64,000 bases of DNA, taken from NCBI RefSeq assembly GCF_900459405.1, contig NZ_UHFN01000007.1, positions 744,001 through 808,000 on the forward strand, given 5' to 3'. Shown here in pieces: positions 52,769 through 63,371 of the stretch; position 1 is the stretch's first letter, and the number at the start of each line of letters is the position of its first letter. Origin of the DNA: Streptococcus hyointestinalis. Its GTDB lineage: Bacteria > Bacillota > Bacilli > Lactobacillales > Streptococcaceae. The notes below the pieces were generated by a model. It searched no databases. It worked only from the letters and a program-made list of their open reading frames with translations, and had not been told where the DNA came from. The position numbers and the translations under genes are program-made.

Positions 52769-53266
52769 ATGAGTGAAGCAATTATTGCTAAAAAAGCTGA
52801 ACAAGTCGAACTTGTCGCTGAAAAGATGAAAGCAGCAGCAAGTATCGTTGTTGTAGACTCTCGTGGTCTTACAGTTGAGCAAGATACAGTTCTTCGTCGC
52901 AATCTTCGCGAAAGCGGTGTTGAGTTTAAAGTTATCAAAAACTCTATCTTGACTCGTGCAGCTGAAAAAGCAGGTCTTGACGAGATGAAAGACATCTTTG
53001 TTGGACCATCTGCAGTAGCATTCTCAAACGAAGATGTTATTGCACCAGCAAAAATTCTTAGCGAATTTGCTGCTGATGCTGAAGCACTTGAAATTAAAGG
53101 TGGTGCAATCGAAGGCGCTGTTTCTACTAAAGAAGAAATCGACGCTCTTGCTAAATTGCCAAACCGCGAAGGCATGCTTTCTATGCTCCTTTCAGTACTT
53201 CAAGCTCCTGTCCGCAACGTGGCTTACGCTGTCAAAGCGGTTGCAGAAGCAAAAGAAGAAGCTTAA
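52769..53266 (+). CDS. rplJ: 50S ribosomal protein L10
   Basis: 165 residues. It forms the base of the ribosomal stalk and binds the L7/L12 dimers with its C-terminal helix. Conserved start [25 protein letters not shown], and [13 protein letters not shown]. Expected to be autoregulated through the leader. rplL follows after 62 bp in the same unit. Confidence 0.98.
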   Translation: MSEAIIAKKAEQVELVAEKMKAAASIVVVDSRGLTVEQDTVLRRNLRESGVEFKVIKNSILTRAAEKAGLDEMKDIFVGPSAVAFSNEDVIAPAKILSEFAADAEALEIKGGAIEGAVSTKEEIDALAKLPNREGMLSMLLSVLQAPVRNVAYAVKAVAEAKEEA

Positions 53267-53328
53267 TGCTTCAAGTAGCTTAAGCTACAAACCTATTTTA
53301 TCATTTAACTATTTTGGAGGAAACTACA

Positions 53329-53697
53329 ATGGCATTGAACATTGAAAACATTATTGCTGAAATTAAAGAAGCTTCAATCCTTGAGCTTAACGATCTTGTA
53401 AAAGCTATCGAAGAAGAATTTGGTGTAACTGCAGCTGCTCCTGTAGCTGTTGCTGCTGACGGTGCTGCTGACGCTGGTGCTGCTAAAGATTCATTCGATA
53501 TCGAATTGACTGCTGGTGGTGACAAGAAAGTTGCTGTTATCAAAGTCGTTCGTGAAATCACAGGTGAAGGTCTTAAAGAAGCTAAAGCACTTGTTGACAA
53601 CGCACCATCTGTACTTAAAGAAGGTGTTGCAGCTGCTGAAGCTGAAGAACTTAAAGCTAAACTTGAAGAAGCTGGAGCTAGCGTAACTCTTAAATAA
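53329..53697 (+). CDS. rplL: 50S ribosomal protein L7/L12
   Basis: 122 residues from ATG 53329 ([16 protein letters not shown]), 8 nt after GGAGG; the ORF extends 5 codons upstream without a site. N-terminal dimerisation helices, Ala/Gly-rich hinge ([17 protein letters not shown]), and C-terminal factor-binding domain ([21 protein letters not shown] region). A terminator lies at 53739-53772. Confidence 0.98.
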   Translation: MALNIENIIAEIKEASILELNDLVKAIEEEFGVTAAAPVAVAADGAADAGAAKDSFDIELTAGGDKKVAVIKVVREITGEGLKEAKALVDNAPSVLKEGVAAAEAEELKAKLEEAGASVTLK

Positions 53698-53738
53698 TCG
53701 GATTTAAGCTAGACTTGCTTTGTAAAGTCGATATGTGT

Positions 53739-53772
53739 AAACCCTGCCTTGCAAGCCATGGTGGGGTTTTCT
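53739..53772 (+). terminator. rplJL terminator
   Basis: AAACCC / GGGGTTTT with inner CC/GG pairing, then TCTT. Confidence 0.7.
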
Positions 53773-53875
53773 TATCGAAAATAAGTAAAGGGTTTTCAAT
53801 TATCGAACTATTTTAAGAAAGTTTTAAGTATGTTGTGTTATTGTGCACAGTACTATATGAATTAGGAGGAACGTG

Positions 53876-54430
53876 ATGTCTGAACTTGTTAGCAGAAGAA
53901 GTCAACGCTCAAAAGAGTTGTTTATCCGTGCTTTGTTGACTCTGATGCACCAAAAACCTCTCGAAGATATTTCCATTAAGGAAATCGTTGAGGAAGCTTC
54001 TTTGACACGCCAAACATTTTATCGCCATTTTACCTCAAAAGAGGATGTTTTAAAGACTTATTTAGATTATTTATATAAAGATTGTTTCAATGTGATTGAC
54101 TCTAGACAGCCTGAGGACTTGCTTGGAGTATTGAAGACTTACTTTGACTACTGGCTTCAATACCAAAAGAGTATCGAGGTTTTGTATGTGCAAAATGCGC
54201 ACTGGATTATCAATGACATTGCTCTGACTTATGTTCAAGGCTTGCAGCCCTACGTTGAGCGTTATTTCACTGCTGACTTAGGTCCGAATGCAGAGTATTT
54301 GTGGACATATCTTTTTGGCGGTTTGGTGCAAATGAAGAGCAAATGGTTTGAAAGACATTGTCGTGTTACAACACAAGAAATGGCTATGCTTGTCTATCAG
54401 TTTTGGACTGGTGAGGTATTTGGTCGTTAA
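53876..54430 (+). CDS. TetR/AcrR-family transcriptional regulator
   Basis: 184-residue predicted repressor. The HTH is clear: RSKELFIRALLTLMHQKPLE, DISIKEIVEEASLTRQTFYR, HFTSKEDVLKTYLDYLY. The C-terminal domain is aromatic-rich (DYWLQYQKSIEVLYVQNAHW), as in the streptococcal TetR C-terminal subgroup. ATG 53876 is preferred (AGGAGG 6 nt upstream) over the adjacent GTG 53873. No divergent or adjacent target gene is evident. Confidence 0.88.
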   Translation: MSELVSRRSQRSKELFIRALLTLMHQKPLEDISIKEIVEEASLTRQTFYRHFTSKEDVLKTYLDYLYKDCFNVIDSRQPEDLLGVLKTYFDYWLQYQKSIEVLYVQNAHWIINDIALTYVQGLQPYVERYFTADLGPNAEYLWTYLFGGLVQMKSKWFERHCRVTTQEMAMLVYQFWTGEVFGR

Positions 54431-54467
54431 AGCAAAAAGAGATTAGCTGGTCTAATCTCTTTTTGCT
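54431..54467 (+). terminator. Terminator between TetR gene and uvrC
   Basis: AGCAAAAAGAGATTAG / CTAATCTCTTTTTGCT, a perfect 16-bp stem. Confidence 0.92.
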
Positions 54468-54484
54468 GTCTTTTGGGTAAAATT

Positions 54485-54499
54485 TGTTATAATAAAAAC
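54485..54499 (+). promoter_or_regulatory. uvrC extended -10, predicted leaderless start
   Basis: TGTTATAAT (hexamer 54488-54493) ends 6 nt before ATG 54500. No ribosome-binding site; no clear -35 because the upstream terminator occupies the position. Confidence 0.6.
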
Positions 54500-56278
54500 A
54501 TGAATGAACTGATTAAGCATAAATTAGAACTTTTACCAGATAGCCCTGGCTGTTATCTCCATAAGGACAAAAATGGAACGATCATCTATGTTGGTAAGGC
54601 TAAAAATTTAAAAAATCGTGTGCGCTCCTATTTTCATGGCAGTCACAACACTAAAACCGATCTTTTGGTGTCTGAGATTGAGGATTTTGAGTATATTGTC
54701 ACAAGTTCTAACACAGAGGCGCTTCTGCTTGAGATTAATCTCATCCAAGAAAATATGCCCAAGTACAACATTAAGCTAAAAGATGACAAGTCCTATCCTT
54801 ACATCAAGATTACAGATGAGGTGTATCCAAGGCTACTCATCACACGTCAAGTTAAGAAAAATGATGGTCTTTATTTTGGACCCTATCCAGACTCGGGTGC
54901 CGCAACGGAAATTAAACGTTTGTTAGACCGCCTCTTTCCTTTTAAGAAATGTACCAATCCAGCTAACAAGGTCTGTTTTTACTATCATTTAGGGCAATGT
55001 AACGCCCATACTATTTGCCATACGGACAAGGCTTATTGGGATGGCTTAAAAGAGGATGTCAAAAACTTTCTCAACGGAAAAGACAATAAAATCGTAGACG
55101 GCTTGCGGGATAAAATGCAAACAGCAGCTGCTCAGATGGAGTTTGAGCGTGCGGCAGAGTATCGGGATTTGATTGAGGCGATTGGGCTTTTGCGCACCAA
55201 ACAGCGTGTCATTCATCAGGATATGAAAGACCGTGATATTTTTGGCTACGCTGTGGATAAGGGCTGGATGTGCGTGCAGGTTTTCTTTGTGCGAAATGGC
55301 AAGCTCATCCAGCGAGATGTCAATATGTTTCCTTACTACAATGAGCCTGAAGAGGATTTTTTGACCTACATTGGTCAGTTTTATCAGGATAAAAAGCACC
55401 TTTTGCCAAAGGAAATTTTTATTCCAAAAGACATCGATGAAGATTTGGTACAGGCTTTGGCCAAAAGTAAGGTCATCAAGCCCCAGCGTGGTGAGAAAAA
55501 GCAACTAGTCAATCTGGCGACCAAGAACGCTAGGGTCAGTCTCCAACAAAAGTTTGATTTGCTGGAAAAGGATATCCGAAAAACGCATGGTGCTATTGAA
55601 AATCTGGGTGATTTGCTCAATATTCCAAAACCCGTGCGTATCGAAGCTTTTGATAACTCCAACATCCAAGGGACGAGTCCCGTGTCTGCCATGGTGGTTT
55701 TTGTCAATGGCAAGCCAAGTAGGAAGGATTATCGCAAGTTTAAGATTAAGACTGTGGTGGGTCCTGATGACTACGCTAGTATGCGTGAGGTTATTTACCG
55801 CAGGTATAGCCGTGTGCTTAAGGACGGTTTGACACCGCCAGACCTTATCGTGATTGATGGAGGGCAAGGGCAGGTCAATGTCGCAAGAGAAGTGATTGAG
55901 GATAAGCTTGGCTTAGACATTCCCATCGCTGGTCTGCAAAAAAATGATAAGCACCAGACGCACGAGTTGCTTTTTGGCAATCCCTTGCAGGTGGTGCCGC
56001 TGCCTAGACAGTCTGAGGAGTTCTTTTTACTGCAGCGTATCCAAGATGAGGTGCACCGCTTTGCCATTACCTTTCACCGTCAAGTGCGCTCTAAAAACTC
56101 TTTCTCCTCTAAGCTAGATGGCATTTCTGGGCTGGGTCCAAAGCGCAAGCAACTTTTAATGAAACACTTTAAAAATCTCACCAATATCCAAAAAGCAAGT
56201 ATTGATGATATTGTCAACTGCGGTATCCCACGGACTGTCGCTGAAAATATCCAAACAACTCTAAATCAAAAAGAATGA
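54500..56278 (+). CDS. uvrC: Excinuclease ABC subunit C
   Basis: UvrC makes both incisions in nucleotide excision repair. The product is 592 residues from ATG 54500. The N-terminal GIY-YIG domain has [20 protein letters not shown] and [14 protein letters not shown] helix pair follows ([17 protein letters not shown], about residue 205). The RNase H-like domain has [14 protein letters not shown], and C-terminal HhH motifs are [17 protein letters not shown] and [10 protein letters not shown]. The longer in-frame start at 54473 would lie upstream of the promoter and is rejected. Confidence 0.96.
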   Translation: MNELIKHKLELLPDSPGCYLHKDKNGTIIYVGKAKNLKNRVRSYFHGSHNTKTDLLVSEIEDFEYIVTSSNTEALLLEINLIQENMPKYNIKLKDDKSYPYIKITDEVYPRLLITRQVKKNDGLYFGPYPDSGAATEIKRLLDRLFPFKKCTNPANKVCFYYHLGQCNAHTICHTDKAYWDGLKEDVKNFLNGKDNKIVDGLRDKMQTAAAQMEFERAAEYRDLIEAIGLLRTKQRVIHQDMKDRDIFGYAVDKGWMCVQVFFVRNGKLIQRDVNMFPYYNEPEEDFLTYIGQFYQDKKHLLPKEIFIPKDIDEDLVQALAKSKVIKPQRGEKKQLVNLATKNARVSLQQKFDLLEKDIRKTHGAIENLGDLLNIPKPVRIEAFDNSNIQGTSPVSAMVVFVNGKPSRKDYRKFKIKTVVGPDDYASMREVIYRRYSRVLKDGLTPPDLIVIDGGQGQVNVAREVIEDKLGLDIPIAGLQKNDKHQTHELLFGNPLQVVPLPRQSEEFFLLQRIQDEVHRFAITFHRQVRSKNSFSSKLDGISGLGPKRKQLLMKHFKNLTNIQKASIDDIVNCGIPRTVAENIQTTLNQKE

Positions 56279-56284
56279 GGGCAC

Positions 56285-56313
56285 AAAAAAACCGCTGCAA
56301 CAGCGGTTTTTTT
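56285..56313. terminator. Bidirectional terminator between uvrC and DUF3042 gene
   Basis: AAAACCGCTG / CAGCGGTTTT with CAA loop, A-run and T-run on the two sides. Confidence 0.92.
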
Positions 56314-56325
56314 ACTATGACAATA

Positions 56326-56502
56326 TTAGCGAGCAATGCGTTTGCGAGCTGCTTTTTTACGGTTTTCTTCGATAAAGGCAGCTTTTTCTTCTTCAGGTTC
56401 GATGATTGTCTTTTTGACAGCATAGACAGCTCCTGCAACAGTAGCGGCAGTAGCAGCAACACCTGTAACAACACCTTTAGCAAATGCAAATTTTTTAGCC
56501 AT
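56326..56502 (-). CDS. DUF3042 family small protein
   Basis: 58 residues from MAKKFAFAKG. One Ala/Val-rich membrane-like helix (VVTGVAATAATVAGAVYAV, about residues 10-28), then a charged tail (EPEEEKAAFIEENRKKAARK). The first in-frame ATG is too near the AAGGAG site, so the second is used. The family is widespread in lactic acid bacteria and uncharacterised. Convergent with uvrC. Confidence 0.88.
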   Translation of the reverse strand: MAKKFAFAKGVVTGVAATAATVAGAVYAVKKTIIEPEEEKAAFIEENRKKAARKRIAR

Positions 56503-56623
56503 AATCATTCTCCTTTTGGTTATTCGTTATTGAAAGGTCTCCCTCTCAGCATCTGTGTTATAATATATAGTAACCTATGCTTGTGAAAATAGCAAGTAAA
56601 AAACGAAAAAAAGGATGGAAGTC

Positions 56624-57511
56624 ATGTCCCAAAAATTAATTTGTGTGGTAGGACCGACAGCTGTAGGCAAAACTGCGCTAGGTGTGGAGCTGGCACAGAT
56701 ATTTGACGGTGAGATTATCAGTGGGGATAGCCAGCAGGTCTACAAGTATTTAGATATCGGAACGGCGAAGGCAAGTAAGGCTGAGCAGGCGGCAGCTCGT
56801 CATCATTTGATTGATGTCAGAGAGGTGTTTGAGACTTACTCTGCTTTTGACTTTGTCAAAGAAGCAAGTCAGGTGATTGGTGAGATTGCTGAGCGTGGTC
56901 ATGTGCCCATTATTGTCGGAGGGACAGGTTTGTATTTGCAGAGCCTTATTGAGGGCTATCACTTGGGCGGACAGGTTGACCAAGAGGCGGTTCTTGCTTA
57001 CCGAGCAGAGTTAGAAGGATTGTCAGACGCTCTTTTAGAAAAAGAGCTGAGCGCTTATGGGCTTTCTATATCTTTGTCTAATCGCAGGCGTGCCATACGG
57101 GCTTTGGAGTTGGCTCGCTTTGGAAATGACATGGAAAATCAAACGCCAGACTATGATGTTCTTATCATTGGGCTAAACGATGAGCGGGAAAAACTTTACC
57201 AGCGTATCAATGCCCGTGTTGACCAGATGGTCAAGAAGGGGCTGCTTGACGAAGCCAAGTGGCTCTACGAGACTTATCCCGATGTGCAAGCTAGCCGTGC
57301 GATTGGCTACAAGGAGCTCTTTCCCTACTTTGCAGGCGAGGTGAGTCTTGATGTAGCGCTTGATAAGCTTAAGCAAAACACCCGCCGATTTGCTAAGCGC
57401 CAGCTAACTTGGTTTCGTAATCGCATGTCTGTGGACTTTTATAATGTCAGTGACATCGAGAGTCATGAGGCTATCATAGAGGCTGTGCATGATTTTTTAG
57501 AAAGCAAGTAG
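56624..57511 (+). CDS. miaA: tRNA dimethylallyltransferase
   Basis: MiaA adds a dimethylallyl group to A37 of tRNAs reading UNN codons. 295 residues from ATG 56624. P-loop [52 protein letters not shown], and the C-terminal [17 protein letters not shown]. The ATG at 56615 overlaps the AAGGA site and is not used. It heads the conserved run miaA-hflX-hyp-rnz-SDR-recJ; hflX follows after 64 bp and has its own TATAAT and GGAGG. Confidence 0.96.
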   Translation: MSQKLICVVGPTAVGKTALGVELAQIFDGEIISGDSQQVYKYLDIGTAKASKAEQAAARHHLIDVREVFETYSAFDFVKEASQVIGEIAERGHVPIIVGGTGLYLQSLIEGYHLGGQVDQEAVLAYRAELEGLSDALLEKELSAYGLSISLSNRRRAIRALELARFGNDMENQTPDYDVLIIGLNDEREKLYQRINARVDQMVKKGLLDEAKWLYETYPDVQASRAIGYKELFPYFAGEVSLDVALDKLKQNTRRFAKRQLTWFRNRMSVDFYNVSDIESHEAIIEAVHDFLESK

Positions 57512-57575
57512 CAAAGCAAACGTAAATAGCTGAAATATGCTATAATGAAAGTTACGCAATAAAGGAGGTGAGGCG

Positions 57576-58814
57576 ATGTTTGAGACGCAAAAAGAAGAGG
57601 AGCGTGTGTTGCTCCTTGGAGTGACGCTCCCAGAGCAAGAAAACAGCGACATGTCCATGGCGGAGCTAGAAAGCCTTGCAAAAACCGCAGGGGCAAAGGT
57701 CATAGACGGTTTTGTCCAAAACCGTGAGCGCTATGACAGCAAAACCTTCATCGGCTCAGGAAAATTACAAGAAGTTGCCCAAATCGTTGATAGCGAAGAA
57801 ATTGATACTGTCATTGTCAATAATCGCTTGACGCCACGGCAAAATACCAATCTAGAGCAGGCGCTAGGGGTTAAGGTCATTGACCGTATGCAGTTGATTT
57901 TGGATATTTTTGCCATGCGTGCTCGCAGTCATGAGGGAAAATTGCAGGTGCACCTAGCGCAGCTCAAGTATATGTTGCCTAGATTGGTGGGGCAGGGTGT
58001 TATGCTCAGTCGCCAAGCCGGTGGTATCGGTAGTCGTGGTCCTGGTGAGAGCCAGCTGGAGCTCAATCGCCGCTCCATTCGCCAGCAAATCACAGATATT
58101 GAGCGACAGCTCAAGCAAGTGGCTAAAAATCGAGCTACCAGTCGTGAAAAACGCTTGGACGACAGTACCTTTAAGATTGGCTTGATTGGCTACACCAATG
58201 CTGGTAAGTCCACTATCATGAACGCTCTAACGGACAATAAACAATACGAGGCCGATGAGCTTTTCGCTACACTCGACGCTACGACTAAGCAGATCTACCT
58301 AGCTGAACATTTCCAAGCAACGTTGACCGACACCGTTGGTTTTATTCAGGATTTGCCGACGGAGTTGGTAGCAGCCTTTAAGTCCACGCTAGAAGAGAGT
58401 AGGTATGTGGATTTGTTGCTCCACGTCATTGACGCCAGTGACCCCAACCATGCTGAGCAAGAAAAGGTTGTCCTAAATCTCCTTGATGAGTTGGACATGT
58501 CAAATATCCCTCGCCTTGCTATTTACAATAAAATGGATAAGGTAGAGAGTTTGACGGCAACCACATTTCCCAATATCCGCCTGTCTGCTAAGGGTAAAAA
58601 CAGCAAGCAAGCGCTGCGCCGTTTGATTGTCGACCAAATCCGTGAGCAGTTTGAACCTTTTACTATCAAGGTTAATTCAAGCGAGCTCTACAAACTTTAT
58701 CAACTGCAAAAGGTGGCTCTACTAGAGCCTTTTGACGGCACACAAGATATAGAAGAAGTTTCAGGTTACATTTCCCCTAAAAATAAATGGAGGTTAGACA
58801 CGTTTTATGACTGA
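57576..58814 (+). CDS. hflX: GTPase HflX
   Basis: Ribosome-associated GTPase that rescues stalled or heat-damaged ribosomes. 412 residues: N-terminal HflX domain (VDRMQLILDIFAMRARSHEG, GGIGSRGPGESQLELNRR glycine-rich turn), then the G domain with GYTNAGKST (G1), DTVGFIQDLP (G3) and YNKMDKV (G4). AAAGGAGGTG precedes the ATG. It overlaps the next gene by 8 bp. Confidence 0.96.
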   Translation: MFETQKEEERVLLLGVTLPEQENSDMSMAELESLAKTAGAKVIDGFVQNRERYDSKTFIGSGKLQEVAQIVDSEEIDTVIVNNRLTPRQNTNLEQALGVKVIDRMQLILDIFAMRARSHEGKLQVHLAQLKYMLPRLVGQGVMLSRQAGGIGSRGPGESQLELNRRSIRQQITDIERQLKQVAKNRATSREKRLDDSTFKIGLIGYTNAGKSTIMNALTDNKQYEADELFATLDATTKQIYLAEHFQATLTDTVGFIQDLPTELVAAFKSTLEESRYVDLLLHVIDASDPNHAEQEKVVLNLLDELDMSNIPRLAIYNKMDKVESLTATTFPNIRLSAKGKNSKQALRRLIVDQIREQFEPFTIKVNSSELYKLYQLQKVALLEPFDGTQDIEEVSGYISPKNKWRLDTFYD

Positions 58815-59451
58815 TTATATCGACTTGGCGTTGCGTTATGGCGGCTTTACAAGCCTTGATAAGGTCTATCTGACCAATTGCCTAAAAAACTTATCAGACG
58901 CTGATAAGCTCGTTTTTATCACCCCTCCGCCTAGCGTGATTAACGCTTACTTTGCTGAGATTTATCAAAAGCAATCGCCAAAGGCAGCGACGGACTATTA
59001 TTTTGACTTGTCACAGGCACTCAAGCTCTTTACGAGTCAGCCTAGTTTTGAAGAAACAAGACCTTTTGTGCGTCTGAATTTATCTGGAAAGTCCTACGGT
59101 TTTGCCTATGTTTCAGACAAAGAGCTGGCGCAGGTTTTCTCTGAAACGCTAGAGCCCATCTCGACTGCTGTTTTACTTGAGTTAGCACAGATTTTCCCGC
59201 ATTATGTGGTGTATGCAAAAGACGACACCATCATGATGGAAGCGCTAGATTTTTCCGAAAACGTTCTAGCGGATGAGACGCCAGAGGACAGTCTTTTAGG
59301 GCAAGTGCTGCGCTTAGAAGATGATGTGATAAAAATCACAAGCTTTAACCATGAAGAGCTTTTAGACTTGGCAAAAGCCTATAGCGGACAGCGTTATTAC
59401 CAATCAGACGGCAAACAAGCCACCCTCTACATCAAGGACAGAAAGGACTAA
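58807..59451 (+). CDS. Conserved streptococcal protein of unknown function
   Basis: 214 residues, no membrane segment or signal peptide. It starts [20 protein letters not shown] and ends with [18 protein letters not shown]. Hydrophobic and helical segments alternate and I recognise no catalytic motif. Homologues in this position between hflX and rnz are sometimes labelled cystathionine beta-lyase, but no PLP lysine motif is visible here. Its translational overlap with hflX suggests a link to RNA metabolism or only operon membership. Confidence 0.75.
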   Translation: MTDYIDLALRYGGFTSLDKVYLTNCLKNLSDADKLVFITPPPSVINAYFAEIYQKQSPKAATDYYFDLSQALKLFTSQPSFEETRPFVRLNLSGKSYGFAYVSDKELAQVFSETLEPISTAVLLELAQIFPHYVVYAKDDTIMMEALDFSENVLADETPEDSLLGQVLRLEDDVIKITSFNHEELLDLAKAYSGQRYYQSDGKQATLYIKDRKD

Positions 59452-59452
59452 T

Positions 59453-60382
59453 ATGGAAATCCAATTTTTAGGAACAGGAGCAGGACAGCCCTCCAAGGCT
59501 CGCAATGTCTCGAGCTTGGTGCTCAAACTCCAAGATGAAATCAATGAAATCTGGATGTTTGATTGTGGCGAAGGGACACAACATCAGATTTTAGAAACGA
59601 CCATCAAACCACGCAAGGTGCGCAAGATTTTTATCACTCACATGCACGGCGACCATATCTTTGGACTGCCTGGGTTCTTGTCTAGCCGAGCTTTTCAGGC
59701 AAATGAAGAGCAGACCGCCCTTGATATCTACGGTCCAGTAGGGATTAAAAACTATGTCCTCACCAGTCTCCGTCAGTCGGGCTCAAGACTGCCTTATCAT
59801 ATTCATTTTCATGAGTTGACTCAAGACAGCTTAGGTAAGGTTTTGGAGACCGATAAATTCACTGTCTATGCTGAGGCGCTTGACCACACTATTTTTTGCA
59901 TTGGCTACCGTGTCATGCAAAAAGATTTGGAAGGAACGCTGGATGCAGAAGCGCTAAAAGCGGCAGGTGTGCCGTTTGGTCCTTTATTTGGCAAGGTCAA
60001 AAATGGCGAAAACGTGACGCTAGAGGATGGGCGTGAGATTATCGCAAAAGACTATATCTCCGAGCCTCGTAAGGGCAAGGTCATCACCATTTTAGGAGAT
60101 ACCAGAAAGACCAATGCTAGCGTACGTCTAGGATTGGGAGCGGACGTGCTCGTCCACGAGTCTACTTATGGTAAGGGCGATGAGAAAATCGCAAGAGCGC
60201 ATGGGCACTCGACAGCTACTCAAGCTGCTGAAGTGGCTAAGGAAGCGTCAGCCAAGCGTTTGCTGTTAAATCATGTCAGCGCTCGCTTTTTAGGGCGAGA
60301 CTGCAGGCAGCTAGAAGCGGATGCGAGAGAGATTTTCCCTGAGACACGCATGGTTCGAGATTTAGAGGAGTTTACAATCTAA
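59453..60382 (+). CDS. rnz: Ribonuclease Z
   Basis: tRNase Z removes 3' trailers from tRNA precursors lacking encoded CCA, as in the tRNA-Arg of this window. 309 residues, metallo-beta-lactamase fold. [13 protein letters not shown] is the HxHxDH zinc motif, GDTRKT holds the third-site Asp, and [10 protein letters not shown] and LLNHVSARF complete the metal ligands. An exosite insertion lies at about 150-200. It overlaps the SDR gene by 1 bp. Confidence 0.97.
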   Translation: MEIQFLGTGAGQPSKARNVSSLVLKLQDEINEIWMFDCGEGTQHQILETTIKPRKVRKIFITHMHGDHIFGLPGFLSSRAFQANEEQTALDIYGPVGIKNYVLTSLRQSGSRLPYHIHFHELTQDSLGKVLETDKFTVYAEALDHTIFCIGYRVMQKDLEGTLDAEALKAAGVPFGPLFGKVKNGENVTLEDGREIIAKDYISEPRKGKVITILGDTRKTNASVRLGLGADVLVHESTYGKGDEKIARAHGHSTATQAAEVAKEASAKRLLLNHVSARFLGRDCRQLEADAREIFPETRMVRDLEEFTI

Positions 60383-61146
60383 TGGCAGAGCGAGTAATAC
60401 TGATAACAGGAGCCAGTGGCGGTTTAGCGCAGGCAATTGTCAAAAAACTCCCTAGCAGCGACCAGCTTATCCTACTTGGGCGTGATGAGAAAAAACTGGA
60501 AAAACTCTACGGCAAGCGAGCTAAAACAGCACTCTATAGCTGCAATATCACAGATGAAAAAGAGGTTGAAGAGCTAGTTGAGCAACTATACCAACGCTTT
60601 GGTCGCATTGATATTCTCATCAACAACGCTGGCTTTGGCTCTTTTAAAACCTACGAAAACTACACCGACGCTGAGATTCGGGATATGTTTGCGGTCAACA
60701 CCTTTGCGGTTATGCTCTTTTCTCGCCTTATCGGTGAGAAGATGGCAAAGACAGGTCATGGGCATATTGTCAACATCGCTAGTATGGCGGGGCTTATGGC
60801 AACGAGCAAGGCTTCGGTCTATGCGGCAAGCAAGTTTGCGGTCATTGGTTTTTCAAATAGCTTGCGCCTAGAGCTAGCGGACAAAAAAGTTTACGTGACT
60901 ACGGTCAACCCAGGTCCTATAAGCACAGGCTTTTTTGACACCGCAGACCCATCGGGCAATTACCTCAAAAGCGTTGGGCGCTTTACACTGAGCCCAGAGA
61001 AAGTGGCAGACAAAATCATAACGAACCTTGGCAAAAACAAGCGTGAGATTAACTTACCACCGCTTTTAAACGCTGCTCACAAAGCCTACACGCTCTTTCC
61101 CAAAACAGCTGACTTTTTAAGCAGAAAGGTCTTTAATTTCAAATGA
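60382..61146 (+). CDS. Short-chain dehydrogenase/reductase
   Basis: 254-residue classical SDR. Cofactor motif TGASGGLAQ (about residues 9-17), NNAGFGSF (about 82-89), catalytic YAASKFAV (YxxxK) with an upstream IASMAG serine. The substrate is unknown; the DltE/YqjQ-type subgroup is plausible. It is linked to rnz (TAATG) and to recJ (ATGA, 4-bp overlap). Confidence 0.92.
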   Translation: MAERVILITGASGGLAQAIVKKLPSSDQLILLGRDEKKLEKLYGKRAKTALYSCNITDEKEVEELVEQLYQRFGRIDILINNAGFGSFKTYENYTDAEIRDMFAVNTFAVMLFSRLIGEKMAKTGHGHIVNIASMAGLMATSKASVYAASKFAVIGFSNSLRLELADKKVYVTTVNPGPISTGFFDTADPSGNYLKSVGRFTLSPEKVADKIITNLGKNKREINLPPLLNAAHKAYTLFPKTADFLSRKVFNFK

Positions 61147-63371
61147 TTTCAGCAACATACGAGTGGGCATTTGACCCGAAAACGCCTGATGAGGCTTTTT
61201 TAGAGCTGGCAAAAGCGCACAAGCTTGATGAGATGACGAGTCAGTTCCTCTACAATCGTGGGATTGATAGCGAGGAGAAGCTGACTGACTTTCTGACCCT
61301 TGACATCTCAAAACTGCATGATCCTTATCTTTTGTATGATATGGACAAGGCAGTGAGTCGCCTGCGGTTAGCTATTGAAAATGGTGAGCAGATTCTCATC
61401 TACGGAGACTATGACGCTGACGGGATGACATCAGCCTCTATCGCTAAAGAAGCACTTGAAATGCTCGGTGCGGAGGTTCAAGTCTATCTGCCAAATCGCT
61501 TTACAGATGGCTATGGTCCCAATCAAAGTGTCTACAAGTATTTCATTGAGCAGCAGGCTATCTCGCTCATCCTAACGGTTGATAATGGCGTTGCTGGGCA
61601 CGAAGCGATTGCTTACGCTATGGAGCAGGGGGTGGATGTGATTGTCACAGACCACCATAGCTTGCCAGAAGAATTGCCAGAAGCTTATGCCATCGTGCAC
61701 CCTGAACACCCAGACGGGAATTATCCTTTTTCCTATCTAGCAGGGTGCGGTGTTGCCTTTAAGCTGGCTTGCGCTCTTTTGGAGACGGTGCCAATGGAGC
61801 TTTTAGACCTTGTTGCTATCGGAACGATTGCGGATATGGTCAGCTTGACAGATGAAAATCGCCAGCTGGTGGCAATGGGCTTGCAGGTCTTAAAAACCAC
61901 TGAGCGCATGGGCTTGCAAGAGCTGCTCAGACAGTCATCTGTCCGTCCAGAGGAGATTGATGAGGAGACGATAGGCTTTCAAATCGCACCACAACTCAAT
62001 GCCCTTGGACGCCTTGACGACCCTAACCCTGCTATCGAACTGCTAACGGGCTTTGACGACGAGGAAGCAGCTGACATTGCCAAGATGATTGGCGCTAAAA
62101 ATGAAGAGCGTAAAGCACTCGTTAAGACCATCTACAATGAAGCCATGGACATGGTGGACTTGTCAAAACCGGTGCAGGTCCTAGCAAAAGAGGGCTGGCA
62201 CCCAGGTGTTTTGGGCATTGTCGCAGGGCGTATTCTAGAGAAAATCGCTCAGCCAGTCATTGTCTTGACCATTGACGATGGCAAGGCTAAGGGGAGCGCT
62301 AGAAGTGTTGAGGCGCTAGATATTTTTGCGGCGCTTGATGGGCATCGTGAGCTTTTTGTCGCCTTTGGTGGACATAGCGGAGCTGCTGGCATGACCCTTG
62401 AAGTGGATAAGCTAGCGGCTCTTGAGGAGACCCTTGTCCGCTACATTTTGGACAATCACCTTGATATGTCTCGCAAGAAAAACCTGCAGCTGGACGCTGA
62501 GTTGCGCTTTGAGTCGCTTAATCTCGAGCTTATCCGAGACATCAACACCTTGGCACCTTTTGGCATGGACAATCCAAAACCTGTCTTTTGGCTAAAGGAC
62601 ATCACGGTTGAGCAAGCGAGAACTATGGGGCAAGACAATGCACACTTGAAACTCAAGCTCTCGCAAGGCGGTGTGTCTTATGATTTGGTTGCCTTTCATC
62701 AGGGCAGTCGTCTGCTTGATTTTCAGCAAGCACAGCACTTAGAGCTAGCTGTGACACTGGCTATCAATGAATGGAATGGCAAGACCACTCTTCAACTTAT
62801 GCTGGTTGACGCTCGTGTCAATGGCTTGCAGCTCATTGATTGTAGGGCAAAGACAGCGATGATTCCAGAAGGTGTACCAGATATTTTTGAGCAGCCAGAG
62901 AGCAGTCTGGTTGCCGTTGAAGCTGTGCCAGAGCGTGAGGAGGATTTGCGCCAGCTCTTTAGGAGCCATGCCTTTGAGGCGGTTTATTTTAAAAATGTTA
63001 TCGCAAAACCTTACTACTTGACAGGTTTTGGCACACGTGAGCAATTTGCTAAGCTCTATAAGACCATCTATCAATTTCCAGAGTTTGACGTGCGCTATAA
63101 GCTGGGTGAGCTTAGTCATTACCTTAAAATCCAAGACATCTTGCTCATCAAGATGATTCAAATCTTTGAAGAGTTGCAGTTTGTCACCATCACAGACGGT
63201 GTGATGACGGTCAATACAGACGCCCAAAAACGTGAGATTTCAGAGAGCACCATCTACCAAGACTTGAAAAAACAAGTCGCCTTTCAAGAGCTGATGGCGC
63301 TTGCGACGCCAAGAGAGATTTACGACTATTTCACACATGACAAGGAGGATGACCATCATGACCATGTCTGA
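61143..63371 (+). CDS. recJ: Single-stranded-DNA-specific exonuclease RecJ
   Basis: 5'-3' ssDNA exonuclease of recombination and repair. 742 residues. DHH-domain motifs are LIYGDYDADGMTS, LTVDNGV and IVTDHHSLPEELP; the DHHA1 domain has AFGGHSGAAGMTLE. OB and C-terminal extension domains follow, as in Gram-positive RecJ. The C-terminus is rich in Asp/His. The acetyltransferase gene begins inside its last codons. Confidence 0.96.
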   Translation: MISATYEWAFDPKTPDEAFLELAKAHKLDEMTSQFLYNRGIDSEEKLTDFLTLDISKLHDPYLLYDMDKAVSRLRLAIENGEQILIYGDYDADGMTSASIAKEALEMLGAEVQVYLPNRFTDGYGPNQSVYKYFIEQQAISLILTVDNGVAGHEAIAYAMEQGVDVIVTDHHSLPEELPEAYAIVHPEHPDGNYPFSYLAGCGVAFKLACALLETVPMELLDLVAIGTIADMVSLTDENRQLVAMGLQVLKTTERMGLQELLRQSSVRPEEIDEETIGFQIAPQLNALGRLDDPNPAIELLTGFDDEEAADIAKMIGAKNEERKALVKTIYNEAMDMVDLSKPVQVLAKEGWHPGVLGIVAGRILEKIAQPVIVLTIDDGKAKGSARSVEALDIFAALDGHRELFVAFGGHSGAAGMTLEVDKLAALEETLVRYILDNHLDMSRKKNLQLDAELRFESLNLELIRDINTLAPFGMDNPKPVFWLKDITVEQARTMGQDNAHLKLKLSQGGVSYDLVAFHQGSRLLDFQQAQHLELAVTLAINEWNGKTTLQLMLVDARVNGLQLIDCRAKTAMIPEGVPDIFEQPESSLVAVEAVPEREEDLRQLFRSHAFEAVYFKNVIAKPYYLTGFGTREQFAKLYKTIYQFPEFDVRYKLGELSHYLKIQDILLIKMIQIFEELQFVTITDGVMTVNTDAQKREISESTIYQDLKKQVAFQELMALATPREIYDYFTHDKEDDHHDHV